From NCBI GenBank assembly GCA_003216575.1, contig QCIR01000006.1, positions 16,784-80,783 of the forward strand: a DNA stretch of 64,000 nt, given 5' to 3'. The notes under the pieces were generated by a model. The model saw nothing but the letters and a program-made list of their open reading frames with translations. It was not told the origin of the DNA and did no database searches. The translations under genes were made by a program, and so were the position numbers. Position 1 is the first letter of the stretch, and each line of letters starts with the position of its first letter. This DNA is from Prochlorococcus sp. AG-402-M23. GTDB taxonomy: Bacteria; Cyanobacteriota; Cyanobacteriia; PCC-6307; Cyanobiaceae. Below are positions 16,345 through 23,544 of this stretch, piece after piece.

Positions 16345-17904
16345 CTAGGAAATTTTTTCCAGCACATATATTATTGCTGGAATAGGGATTTCTTTATGAT
16401 ATTCATGAATATCTTTCTGCTTGTAAATTATTTTTAATTTTTGGCGATGAGCTAATGAAGCGATATACTCAGAGTTGTGAGAGTACAAAAAAAAAGAATT
16501 TAAATCCTTGGATTTTTGGGTTCCTTCGAAAATTGAAAATACAAATTTACCATTTATTTTTAAACTATTTTTAACCAAGAAAAATATATTGTCTAGGTCA
16601 AGGAAATGGATCAATACAGCTGCAGCTACTACCGTATCGAAATGATTTGTTATCTTTTCTAGATAATGATTAATATCTTTTTGATATAATGAATCATATA
16701 GACATTTTTTCTCCGCCTTAAGAAGCATATCAGCTGATAAATCCACTCCAATCAATGTTTTTGCATAAGGACGTAAAGTACTAGCGAAACTTCCTGTACC
16801 GCATCCCAAGTCTAAGATATCTAGTTGTTTATTCAGATCATGAGTCTTTTTAAACGCATCTTCAATCAATAAATGTCCACGATATTTGCTTTGATTGTTT
16901 TGAGAAGCATCCCATTTATTTGATTTTCTTCTGTAAAAATCCTGCATGTATTTTTCTGGAGTTTTATTTGGTATCTCTCTTTTTCCTAAACTTGCTAGTT
17001 TCAACGTCGCACCTAGAGAATCTTCAGAACTTAATTCAAGTACTTTCTCAAAGCATTCCACAGCTTTAATATGCTTTCCAATTCCTATATACACATCACC
17101 CAAGTTGCTGTGGGCTTCAGCATGGTCAGGCTTCAATGCTATTGCTTGGTTATAGCTATCTTCAGCATCTTCTAGTCTTCCTAGCTCAAGGAGTGTGTTA
17201 CCTAAGTTGTAGTGGGCTTCAGCATGGTCAGGCTTCAATGCTATTGCTTGGTTATAGCTAGCTTTAGCATCGTCTAATCTTCCGAGTTCTATGAGCGTGT
17301 TACCTAAATTGTAGTAGGCTTCTGCATCTTGAGGGCTTAATTCTACTGCTGTTTGTTTGGCATGTAATGCTTCAAGTTCTCTACCTGTTTTTCCAAATAT
17401 TGCGCCGAGTACTTTCCAGGCAAAATGATGATTAGGATACTCTTGGCTTATGGCTGTGGCAATCTTTTCTGCGTCATTAAATCGTCCTTGCTTGTAGTGT
17501 TCCAATAGGCTATCAAGTTGTGCTTGAGACGGGACATTGAGGTCGCTTACACTTTTTGATTGAGAGAGTAATGCTTGTAGTTTCTTAACCTCAAAACCTT
17601 TCTTTTTAGCTTTTTTAATAGTTTGGGTAGCATCCTCGAGCCGGTTATTTTTAACTAGTGCATCAATATAGCTCATCCAAAATTGTTCTATATTTGGGTT
17701 TACGTCCAAAGCGGTTTTGAATAACGGCAGTGCAGTCTCAATCTGATTCGCCGAAATGGCTATAAGCCCTAAATTGTGATTTGCATCAGGATTGTTCTGC
17801 TGGATGTTCAATATAGATCGGTAAGCAACCTCGGCTTCTTTAAGATTACCTGCTTTATGTGCAGCAACACCATGCTGTAGGGCTTGCTCTATAGTTTCTT
17901 CCAC
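16345..17904 (-). CDS. TPR-repeat protein fused to a SAM-dependent methyltransferase
   Basis: A 519-residue protein. Residues 1-300 hold about seven tetratricopeptide repeats (for example EAHYNLGNTLLELGRLEDAE). A C-terminal class I methyltransferase domain follows, with motif I in ILDLGCGTGSFASTL near residue 355 and VVAAAVLIHFLDL for motifs IV-V. TPRs bind protein partners, so the methyl group may go to a protein or surface polymer. Such fusions are frequent in cyanobacterial islands and bear no fixed function. Two neighbouring TPR units are nearly identical at the DNA level, suggesting recent internal duplication. Confidence 0.85.
   Translation of the reverse strand: MEETIEQALQHGVAAHKAGNLKEAEVAYRSILNIQQNNPDANHNLGLIAISANQIETALPLFKTALDVNPNIEQFWMSYIDALVKNNRLEDATQTIKKAKKKGFEVKKLQALLSQSKSVSDLNVPSQAQLDSLLEHYKQGRFNDAEKIATAISQEYPNHHFAWKVLGAIFGKTGRELEALHAKQTAVELSPQDAEAYYNLGNTLIELGRLDDAKASYNQAIALKPDHAEAHYNLGNTLLELGRLEDAEDSYNQAIALKPDHAEAHSNLGDVYIGIGKHIKAVECFEKVLELSSEDSLGATLKLASLGKREIPNKTPEKYMQDFYRRKSNKWDASQNNQSKYRGHLLIEDAFKKTHDLNKQLDILDLGCGTGSFASTLRPYAKTLIGVDLSADMLLKAEKKCLYDSLYQKDINHYLEKITNHFDTVVAAAVLIHFLDLDNIFFLVKNSLKINGKFVFSIFEGTQKSKDLNSFFLYSHNSEYIASLAHRQKLKIIYKQKDIHEYHKEIPIPAIIYVLEKIS
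17099..17302 (-). repeat. Tandem 102-base repeat inside the TPR gene
   Basis: Two consecutive 102-base units, each one TPR of 34 residues (PDHAEAHYNLGNTL-type), share long identical runs. Length polymorphism by slippage or recombination is expected here. Confidence 0.75.
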
Positions 17905-17996
17905 TAAATCCCCCCCCTAAATATTCTTAAATACTTGCACGTGATCTGGTTCAACTAATCTTCTTGTTGTAGCTTTGATGGCTTTCATAAATAGGT

Positions 17997-18019
17997 CGGG
18001 TGCTTAGTGGCACTAGGTC
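17997..18019 (+). other. Possible decayed tRNA-Pro anticodon-arm fragment
   Basis: CGGGTGCTT and GCACTAGGTC, separated by four bases, match the anticodon arm region of tRNA-Pro(UGG) at 48568-48641, where the intervening bases are TGGGA. The downstream T-arm is not kept. It is a weaker relic than the one at 18174. Confidence 0.35.
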
Positions 18020-18173
18020 TAAGGCGGGGATCATTGGGTGATCAATTGCATAACTTTGCTCACATTCGCTGCAAGACAAGTCAACCCTGAGACTCATTAT
18101 TTTTACTACAATCTTGACTCTAAAGTTATAGCCTGACTACGATTATTACAACTTGTCTCGAATTGCTAATTGC

Positions 18174-18219
18174 CTGCTTTGGGAGCATTAGGTCGCAGGT
18201 TCGAAATCTGTCTCCCCGA
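18174..18219 (+). repeat. Decayed 3' fragment of tRNA-Pro (old attachment site)
   Basis: Forty-six bases align without gaps to the 3' half of tRNA-Pro(UGG), from the anticodon loop (GCTTTGGGAGCA) through the T-loop (GGTCGCAGGTTCGAA) to the acceptor end (CCCCGA), with about five substitutions. Length and limits equal those of the attachment repeats at 28998-29043 and 48568-48613. Its orientation is opposite to theirs, so the segment has probably been inverted since. Confidence 0.75.
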
Positions 18220-18234
18220 TTAGTCAAAGAGAGG

Positions 18235-18324
18235 CTATTTTCCCCTCTTTTGATTATTCCTTTTAACCCTGCAAAGATCGCAGTTGTCTTTTTTGGGGAT
18301 GGTGAAGGGAGTAAAGAGTTTCAT
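18235..18324 (-). CDS. Short CxxC peptide, copy 1 of 3
   Basis: Twenty-nine residues: MKLFTPFTIPKKDNCDLCR plus a short basic tail. The ORF follows a strong ribosome site (AAAGGAGG). The first 19 residues are nearly the same as in copies at 21791 and 26623, while the tail is shorter, so this copy may be truncated. The CDLC pair could bind a metal. Confidence 0.55.
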   Translation of the reverse strand: MKLFTPFTIPKKDNCDLCRVKRNNQKRGK

Positions 18325-18410
18325 AAAGCCTCCTTTCTTACACCTTTGGTCTAATCCTTCTTTTTATTGGATGGGAGTAGGGAAACACTACCCCAACCGA
18401 ACATCAGGTC
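18325..18410 (-). promoter_or_regulatory. Conserved leader of the CxxC peptide, copy 1
   Basis: About 85 bases upstream of the ORF are shared by all three copies. They contain a hairpin (here GGGGTAG...CTACTCCC), then TAGACCAAAGGTGT and the ribosome site. Conservation outside the coding part suggests a structured 5' leader or promoter. Confidence 0.5.
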
Positions 18411-18967
18411 CGGAATAGTTCTTTTTAAAGTATCTTCAAGTTGATGGCGTGATACGGAAGCATCATCAAGCCAGATCGGGGGACGGTCGTCGAAATCCTG
18501 TCCTCTCTTCGCTAATTCAAAAAAAGTTCATTAGGTCTGCACTTTTTGAGAACCCGAAGGGGTGGAATTTTCAGTCTGTTCCTTCAAATACTTCCTCACA
18601 CAATTTTTAGAAAACCCTCTGAAGAGGGTTTTCTTTTTTGTATGACTTCAACTGATAAAGCAGCATTCGAAAGGAAGGCTTTTAATTTTCTTCCTTTCCC
18701 CTATATTGGGAAAATTATATTTTCCGCTAAAATTTTATAAAATTTTTCAGAGCGCAGTTTTAAATAAGTATGTTCTTTAAAGAAGAAGATGTTGAGTGGT
18801 CATCTGTTTCGATTTGTAGAGCACGTTGGAACATTAGTAGAACTTACTCCATATATTTGAGCAATCTTTCTCCAGGTTCTATACCTCTTAGTAACTTTGC
18901 TTACAGCAAGAACATGATTTGTATTAGTTCAGCTAGAAAGGGTTTATGTAGTACTCAGTAGATTTTT
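18411..18967. other. Gene-poor stretch with a terminator
   Basis: ORFs here have poor amino-acid composition and no ribosome sites. A hairpin-forming segment at 18480-18512 resembles, in inverted orientation, the hairpin at 26427-26451, extending the CxxC-peptide repeat upstream. A terminator lies at 18610-18639. Confidence 0.45.
18610..18639 (+). terminator. Intrinsic terminator
   Basis: GAAAACCCTC pairs exactly with GAGGGTTTTC over a four-base loop, followed by TTTTTT. No clear gene ends before it, so it may end a non-coding transcript. Confidence 0.8.
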
Positions 18968-19189
18968 ATGGGAGAAGCAAAAAGACGAAAGGAACTTGGT
19001 TTACCTCCAAGAGAAAAACAAGTTGAGTTAAAGTTGCCCGTCCTTGATAAACAAAATATCCAAAAAAAAGTTAGATCTTTTTTATATAAAAATCCAATTG
19101 TTCCATTTATTTTTTATGGTCTTGTACTAGGTACGCTTGGTTGGGGTATATATAACCTTGTAAAAGGTTATCAACTGATTAATCCATAG
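18968..19189 (+). CDS. DUF2839-like small membrane protein
   Basis: Seventy-three residues starting MGEAKRRKELGLPPR, the hallmark of the cyanobacterial DUF2839 family, with a C-terminal membrane helix (PIVPFIFYGLVLGTLGWGIY). Function unknown. Confidence 0.75.
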   Translation: MGEAKRRKELGLPPREKQVELKLPVLDKQNIQKKVRSFLYKNPIVPFIFYGLVLGTLGWGIYNLVKGYQLINP

Positions 19190-19294
19190 ACCGCCACCTA
19201 GCAGTAGTAAAAAAAACCAAAGAGAGATTCGCTTTCTACTTCATTACTTTCATATCTCAACTCATTAGATTTTTATAAGTGTAGTTTTTGGAAA

Positions 19295-19375
19295 ATGTTT
19301 ACTGCATATCACGCAATAATGTTCGTAGTTTTATTGATAGGTGGGGCTGGAGTTATCTTTCAGGCTTCCTCATGA
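19295..19375 (+). CDS. Very small membrane protein
   Basis: A 26-residue ORF that is almost all membrane helix (AIMFVVLLIGGAGVIF). Its size is like that of small photosystem or cytochrome subunits, but it matches none that I recognise. Confidence 0.4.
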   Translation: MFTAYHAIMFVVLLIGGAGVIFQASS

Positions 19376-19489
19376 GATGATTCTCTAGCAAATAATCCAA
19401 TTCCATTTAAGGCTCCTGAATCAAAATTCGAATTAAACACTTATTCGGTCGACAGTCGATTTATCTTAAAGGTATTGGCCCCCATTCTT

Positions 19490-19786
19490 ATGGATCAAGA
19501 AACTACTTCAACTACTACAGTCTTAGATACAAGGACAACAACAAAAAAATACCCAGAAGCAAGGATAATAATTCTTGATGATGATTTTAATACGTTTGAA
19601 CATGTAGCAAATTGTCTTGTGGTAATCATCCCTGGGATGAGTGAAAAAAGATCATGGGTACTTGCCGTCGAAGTAGATAGGGAAGGTTTGGCGGAAGTAT
19701 GGAGAGGTCCCCTTGAACAGGCAGAGCTATATCATCAGCAATTAATCAGCAAAGGATTAACAATGGCACCAATTGAAAAAACATAA
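19490..19786 (+). CDS. clpS: ClpS-family protease adaptor
   Basis: Ninety-eight residues. The ClpS core is seen in ARIIILDDDFNTFEHVANCL (the usual pattern is VxLxNDDxTPMxxVxxxL) followed by AxEVDREGLAEVW and HQQLISKGLTMAPI. ClpS delivers N-degron substrates to ClpAP/ClpCP. The binding-pocket region carries DDDFNTFEHV rather than NDDxTPMEFV, as in the cyanobacterial ClpS2 branch, so substrate preference may differ from bacterial ClpS. A second ClpS elsewhere in the genome is expected. The ATG at 19490 is preferred over the upstream TTG. Confidence 0.85.
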   Translation: MDQETTSTTTVLDTRTTTKKYPEARIIILDDDFNTFEHVANCLVVIIPGMSEKRSWVLAVEVDREGLAEVWRGPLEQAELYHQQLISKGLTMAPIEKT

Positions 19787-19821
19787 AATTTCTTATCTAT
19801 ATAGAAACTCTCAGAAAAACA

Positions 19822-20055
19822 ATGAAAAAATTCTTCTCTTTTGCTCTTTGTCTTCTTTTGTTTCTTTGCCCTCGTGCAGCTCAAGCAGAATATGTTGAGC
19901 CAACGCCTCAAGAGGAAATAGTTGAAGCACCTTCACCTGATCCAATGTCTGATGAGGCAATTAGATATTTACAAGGTGAGGACATGTATCAAGGCACTCT
20001 TAGTTGGCAAGGCTACAAAGCTTCTACCAAATTTAATTACGACATGAAAAAGTAA
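19822..20055 (+). CDS. Small secreted hypothetical protein
   Basis: Seventy-seven residues: signal peptide (KKFFSFALCLLLFLCPRAAQA, cleavage after AQA), then a Pro/Glu-rich linker and a C-terminal YLQGEDMYQGTLSWQGYKAS. Probably periplasmic or lumenal. Function unknown. Confidence 0.65.
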   Translation: MKKFFSFALCLLLFLCPRAAQAEYVEPTPQEEIVEAPSPDPMSDEAIRYLQGEDMYQGTLSWQGYKASTKFNYDMKK

Positions 20056-20064
20056 AAAAGATAG

Positions 20065-20289
20065 ATGGCACTATTCGCAGTTTTAGTTCTCATTGGATTT
20101 GCCCTGTCTTTGTTATTTCCGAGGTGGAGAGTTTTTAATCACATGCTTGGATATGGTTTGATTTTTGCCTCAATACCTTTAGGGCTGAAATTCGCATCGG
20201 TGGCAGGGTTAAACCCAATAGCAGTTTTCTTTATTTACGTAGCTGTCTTTTGGATTGTTTATTTCTTTATTTACAGAAGGAACCGTTAA
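20065..20289 (+). CDS. Small membrane protein, two to three helices
   Basis: Seventy-four residues with hydrophobic segments at about 1-17, 28-43 and 50-69 and a basic end (YRRNR). It begins 9 bases after the secreted protein, so co-transcription is likely. No family recognised. Confidence 0.6.
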   Translation: MALFAVLVLIGFALSLLFPRWRVFNHMLGYGLIFASIPLGLKFASVAGLNPIAVFFIYVAVFWIVYFFIYRRNR

Positions 20290-20335
20290 ACATCCAAAAC
20301 TCATTAGGGTGATTTTATTAGTAATTGATTTTTGA

Positions 20336-20524
20336 ATGCCTAGTCCTTTATTTGCAATACCTCTCAATATGGGAACAGGTACTTGGATTGTGACGATTGT
20401 TGCTGGACTAGGTTTTGTTGTGATGTTTGGTCTTGCCTCAGCAGGTGGAGACTATCAAGGTTTGATAAATACAACGCTTGAAAATGATGCACTTGCCCGT
20501 AAAAAGAGAAAGGGCAAAAAGTAG
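20336..20524 (+). CDS. Small membrane protein, paralogue of 30653-30841
   Basis: Sixty-two residues: PSPLFAIPLNMGTGTWIVT, a membrane helix, then AGGDYQGLINTTLENDALAR and a lysine-rich tail. The copy at 30653, inside the integrated element, has only a handful of amino-acid differences. Such close paralogues in an element and its flank point to recent exchange. Confidence 0.75.
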   Translation: MPSPLFAIPLNMGTGTWIVTIVAGLGFVVMFGLASAGGDYQGLINTTLENDALARKKRKGKK

Positions 20525-20675
20525 CTGCATGAAAACAACAAAGATCCCAAATGAAGAGAACCGATATTGATCTGATTATTCCAGAGGCTCAAGATTTGGA
20601 AAGATAATTACATATGGCATTGGTACAAAGCTCACCATTCTTGCTGGATTTCTTTTTTAAATGATGGCTAATTAA

Positions 20676-20704
20676 AAGAAAAAGGACTGAGCTAAGTCAG
20701 TCCT
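20676..20704 (-). terminator. Intrinsic terminator of the DUF3303 gene
   Basis: On the reverse strand AGGACTGA pairs with TCAGTCCT, followed by a T-rich run (TTTTTCTTTT). It lies 46 bases after the stop of the gene at 20750. The same stem core is found in the repeats at 25365 and 28030. Confidence 0.75.
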
Positions 20705-20749
20705 GAGTGTTCATCTGAAAATGATTTCAACTATAGATAAGTCAATTAC

Positions 20750-21055
20750 TTAAGATGCGTAGATTTTTTTCGCAGTAGTAACAAATTGCTCGTCCGAGAA
20801 CACAGCCTCTACTTCGCACATACATCCAAAACCTTTTATCCAAGGAGCAGCGTGTTCCCACATCTTGCTGATATCAGTTGCTTCAGCGACGAAGCTACCT
20901 GTTCCATTAAGTGGGTTGGTTACACGCCAAAGAATTTTAAAACCATCAGTTTCGTCAGCTGGGCCACCAGCTTCTAGATATTCAAGAAATTTTTCGCCTC
21001 CTGCAAATGATGATTCCTGAGTAGGAAATGCCCAGTCAAGTTTAAAAAGAGCCAT
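20750..21055 (-). CDS. DUF3303-family protein
   Basis: A 101-residue ferredoxin-like alpha/beta protein: MALFKLDWAFPTQ, FKILWRVTNPLNGTGSFVAE, a central helix, and CEVEAVFSDEQFV. This is the DUF3303 pattern, and 56557-56853 encodes a paralogue. The ATG at 21055 is chosen; the upstream 44 residues of the open frame are hydrophobic and unlike the family. Function unknown. Confidence 0.75.
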   Translation of the reverse strand: MALFKLDWAFPTQESSFAGGEKFLEYLEAGGPADETDGFKILWRVTNPLNGTGSFVAEATDISKMWEHAAPWIKGFGCMCEVEAVFSDEQFVTTAKKIYAS

Positions 21056-21239
21056 TGAAGAAAAATATATTTGAATTTGATTTTTAACGAAAATGGATAT
21101 AAAAAATGCAAAAAGTCTTCCAATTAACATCGAGTAACTTTTGAGGTAGCCTTCCGACGGATGAATTTGTGTAGTATTTTCCGTCAACTATATTCTTATC
21201 TTCTGTGAGAATATTTAGTGAAGTTTTTTAGTGATAATT

Positions 21240-21401
21240 ATGGATGCTCCCATTCAACACATAAATTTATTCAATGCAATGCTTGCTTTATATGTAATTG
21301 GTTATCAAATAACCATTTGCGTTGATTGGAGTTGGATTCCTATGAATAAAGAGGATTACCAACTTCCATATCAAGATAAATGGAGTGTTAATCAACAATG
21401 A
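21240..21401 (+). CDS. Small membrane protein, paralogue of 48876-49037
   Basis: A 53-residue protein. A short helix (FNAMLALYVIGYQITICVDW) is followed by WIPMNKEDYQLPYQDKWSV. The ORF at 48876 has the same length and the pattern GYxxTxxxDWxWIPxxKDE, which supports both as real. Stop and next start overlap (ATGA). Confidence 0.6.
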   Translation: MDAPIQHINLFNAMLALYVIGYQITICVDWSWIPMNKEDYQLPYQDKWSVNQQ

Positions 21402-21550
21402 TTCCTGATATTTTTAATCAAACAGCAGCTGAATCAAAACAATTTGGCATTTGGGTTCCTGTGATAGGAGTCATTATTGTTTTTTTAGGAATGAATATGA
21501 GAGTTGAAATTAAAATCCAGAAAGAAGAAGAATTTGATAATGAGGATTGA
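21398..21550 (+). CDS. Small membrane protein
   Basis: Fifty residues: short N-terminus, one helix (IWVPVIGVIIVFLGMNM), then an acidic tail (KEEEFDNED). It is coupled to the preceding gene by the ATGA overlap. No family recognised. Confidence 0.5.
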   Translation: MIPDIFNQTAAESKQFGIWVPVIGVIIVFLGMNMRVEIKIQKEEEFDNED

Positions 21551-21575
21551 CAAAGTCATTTCATTCCTGTGTTTT

Positions 21576-21597
21576 CGATAGCAATCGGCGGTCAAAC
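21576..21597 (-). repeat. Inverted partial copy of the paired-hairpin repeat
   Basis: On the reverse strand it reads TTGACCGCCGATTGCTATCG, matching the first hairpin of the repeats at 25365 and 28030 with one or two changes. The second hairpin is missing. Confidence 0.55.
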
Positions 21598-21627
21598 GGT
21601 GAGGACTAATATGATTTGGGCCGTTTT

Positions 21628-21650
21628 CTAATACCAAACATCTCAGCCAT
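21628..21650 (-). pseudogene. C-terminal remnant of the KMAEMFGW family
   Basis: The reverse strand encodes MAEMFGI and a stop, the tail of the membrane protein family at 15969, 25754 and 28753. Nothing of the upstream helix remains. Confidence 0.45.
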
Positions 21651-21790
21651 TAACAAAATGAAAACCTTCATATTAGGGGAAGCTTCCTTATGCTTAACCT
21701 GAGCTAGCAGAGCTAAGTCTTAACTTAATAGTTTGATTTTAGCCTTTCACCTGAAGAACGCGGTTGGTCGAATACGAAATCGAATATTTG

Positions 21791-21916
21791 CTAGTAGAGG
21801 TTTTTAAATAGTCGATCTATGAATGGATTCTCAACTACTTTTTGCTTATTCTTTTCGAGCCTGCAAAGATCGCAGTTGTCTGTTAGAGGAATGGTGAAAG
21901 GAGTAAAGAGTTTCAT
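21791..21916 (-). CDS. Short CxxC peptide, copy 2 of 3
   Basis: Forty-one residues: MKLFTPFTIPLTDNCDLCR, then KNKQKVVENPFIDRLFKNLY. It starts 7 bases after AAGGAGG. Compared with copy 3, the codon after LY is TAG instead of AGG, and similar coding continues beyond (FDFVFD), so this copy may be a slight truncation of a 50-residue peptide. Confidence 0.6.
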   Translation of the reverse strand: MKLFTPFTIPLTDNCDLCRLEKNKQKVVENPFIDRLFKNLY

Positions 21917-22002
21917 AAGTCCTCCTTGCGACACCTTTGGTCTACTCCTTTTTTTAGTAAAAAGAGGGTAGGAAAGCCCTACCTCAACCGAACATCAGTA
22001 GT
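21917..22002 (-). promoter_or_regulatory. Conserved leader of the CxxC peptide, copy 2
   Basis: On the reverse strand: GATGTTCGG, a hairpin GAGGTAGG...CCTACCCTC, then GGAGTAGACCAAAGGTGTCG and the ribosome site. Stem bases differ between copies in ways that mostly keep pairing. Confidence 0.55.
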
Positions 22003-22087
22003 AGAAGATTAGTTTTTATCTTTACATCATTGGTGACAGGAATGTTCAACCCTTGTATCACCGAAACCTTTTCAACCTCTACTTGCT

Positions 22088-22198
22088 ATGACTTCAATCA
22101 ATAATTCTTCAGCAGCTAAGTTCCTAGCTCTTTTCTGTATACCTGCGCTACTACTTGCATCAGGTTCTTTTGATGTTGCTACTTCAGTAATCGCGTAG
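22088..22198 (+). CDS. Small hydrophobic protein, paralogue of 11583-11693
   Basis: Thirty-six residues with the pattern SAAKFLALFCIPALLLASG and the end SVIA. Same length and layout as the ORF at 11583. Likely a single-helix membrane peptide. Confidence 0.6.
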   Translation: MTSINNSSAAKFLALFCIPALLLASGSFDVATSVIA

Positions 22199-22208
22199 GA
22201 CTAGAAAA

Positions 22209-22334
22209 ATGGACATAAATCCTTTTAAGCCGTTAATTCAACATTGTGCAGATTTCTACGGAAAAATACTTTCCGTAAAAGAGCCACTAAACAATCTTTA
22301 TTTAAAACTACGACTAAGCAAAGCCAATGCTTAA
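22209..22334 (+). CDS. Small protein with MxxNPxKPxIQ start
   Basis: Forty-one residues starting MDINPFKPLIQHC. The same opening pattern (MEMNPYKPFIQ) occurs in the ORF at 54552, the main support for this one. Function unknown. Confidence 0.45.
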   Translation: MDINPFKPLIQHCADFYGKILSVKEPLNNLYLKLRLSKANA

Positions 22335-22339
22335 AACAT

Positions 22340-22447
22340 ATGTACGGAATTAACGAAGCAACAATCATTGCAAGCTTGGCTGTCCCCGCTGGGTTGTTCA
22401 TTGGTTTTTCAACAATCCTAGTTAATAGACTTCGCCAGTGCATGTAA
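22340..22447 (+). CDS. Very small membrane protein
   Basis: Thirty-five residues, mostly one helix (ATIIASLAVPAGLFIGFSTI). Stop and next start overlap in TAATG. The open frame extends upstream but only with basic, unlikely sequence. No family recognised. Confidence 0.4.
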   Translation: MYGINEATIIASLAVPAGLFIGFSTILVNRLRQCM

Positions 22448-22545
22448 TGCCTACATCTACTCCAGATAAATCGAATAATAAATTTTGGTTCGGATTGGGT
22501 GAATTAATTGGTCAACTTTTGTTTGATTTTTACGCTCGTTACTAG
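22447..22545 (+). CDS. Very small protein
   Basis: Thirty-two residues with an amphipathic or membrane-associated end (FWFGLGELIGQLLFDFYARY). Overlaps the upstream stop by one base, which suggests coupling. No family recognised. Confidence 0.4.
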   Translation: MPTSTPDKSNNKFWFGLGELIGQLLFDFYARY

Positions 22546-22638
22546 TCAATACTTCATTCCCTGCCTGTTTAAAATAAATAATCAAAACTAATCTGCCAGA
22601 GCTGGGAGATGTTCGTCTCTTTATACCACCTGTTTAGA

Positions 22639-22665
22639 TTGTTTAGGTTGTTTAGGTTGTTTAGG
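22639..22665 (+). repeat. Three tandem copies of TTGTTTAGG
   Basis: Three perfect 9-base units, preceded by a partial unit (TTTAGA). They lie inside a larger inverted repeat, ACCTGTTTA (22629) against TAAACAGGT (22697). It could be a protein-binding array. Confidence 0.6.
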
Positions 22666-22808
22666 ATTTATCTAAGGTAAACAAGGTAAAAAATGATAAA
22701 CAGGTACTTATTTAATACAAGAACTAATGTCTGATTGAACTAGATCAGCTAGTAAGGGAGGATGACACGCTTTCTACTTTCACCTTTACTAAAGCAAAAA
22801 TATGAGGT

Positions 22809-23342
22809 TTAAGGAATCCGTCCATGAGCCTGAAGCTCATCCGTAAATCCAAAAGCTAGTGGACTGGTAAGACGGTCAGGGAAAAGCACACCATCCAAAT
22901 GATCATTTTCATGCTGCACGACTCGTGCTTGAAAATCTTGCAACTCTTCTGAATGGAAAGCACCTTCTCGGTCTTGCCATTTGAGGTGAATACGTTGCCA
23001 ACGCTTCACCTCACCGCGCAAACCAGGCACACTAAGACATCCCTCCCAACCAGTGATTAAGTTATTCCCAATTGCTTTGATGACAGGATTGATCAGTACA
23101 CGTTCTGGCAAAGGATCTGCATTGGGGTATCGAGGGTTATGCCCCATTCCGATAACGAAAATCCTCCAAGGTTCATCGATCTGCGGTGACGCCAGCCCTG
23201 CTCCAGAACAAGCCGATTTTGTATCGAACAGATCGTCTATTAGCTGCTGTAGACGTTCACTGCCGAACCAGCCATCAGGGACTTCTGTCGCACATTTGCG
23301 CAATGCCGGATGACCAATTCGAAGAACATTCCGAATCCCCAT
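22809..23342 (-). CDS. def: Peptide deformylase, probably acquired
   Basis: Removes the formyl group from nascent proteins. All three motifs are intact: GAGLASPQ, EGCLSVPG (metal-ligand Cys) and QHENDH (two His ligands and catalytic Glu). The start MGIRNVLRIGHPALR is typical; the open frame extends 13 residues further. Base composition is clearly more GC-rich than the AT-rich neighbours and the length (177) is short, so transfer from a Synechococcus-like or phage source is likely. A housekeeping def is expected elsewhere. Confidence 0.9.
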   Translation of the reverse strand: MGIRNVLRIGHPALRKCATEVPDGWFGSERLQQLIDDLFDTKSACSGAGLASPQIDEPWRIFVIGMGHNPRYPNADPLPERVLINPVIKAIGNNLITGWEGCLSVPGLRGEVKRWQRIHLKWQDREGAFHSEELQDFQARVVQHENDHLDGVLFPDRLTSPLAFGFTDELQAHGRIP

Positions 23343-23415
23343 ATGCCAATCATACCTACAGTAAAAGCCTACCTTGATCAAGCCCAGATGATCACATTAG
23401 TTTTGAAAAATACTT

Positions 23416-23544
23416 TTGTCAGAAGAGCCTGAAGAGATAAGCTTCCGTCTGGAAAATCTAGAAGATTTATGCAAACTATATGATGTTGAATTTGATTTGA
23501 GATACGATTACTTACAAAGGCTTGATGATAGGTATAAGAAGTAA
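23416..23544 (+). CDS. Small acidic protein upstream of the nuclease gene
   Basis: A 42-residue ORF from a TTG (SEEPEEISFRLENLEDLCKL...), ending TAA directly before the ATG of the nuclease gene. Tight abutment suggests coupling. It could be an antitoxin-like or regulatory partner, but nothing proves this. Confidence 0.4.
   Translation: MSEEPEEISFRLENLEDLCKLYDVEFDLRYDYLQRLDDRYKK

Noticed and set aside
18480..18512. Further tRNA-like relic (TCGAAATCCTGTC)
   Set aside because: It resembles a T-arm, but the same stretch aligns better with the hairpin at 26427 as part of the CxxC-peptide repeat.
18546..18740. Open frame crossing the terminator at 18610
   Set aside because: The frame runs through a strong terminator stem; protein-like features are missing.
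18770..18961. Open frame of 63 codons before the DUF2839 gene
   Set aside because: Ser/Arg/Ile-rich composition, no ribosome site and no paralogue.
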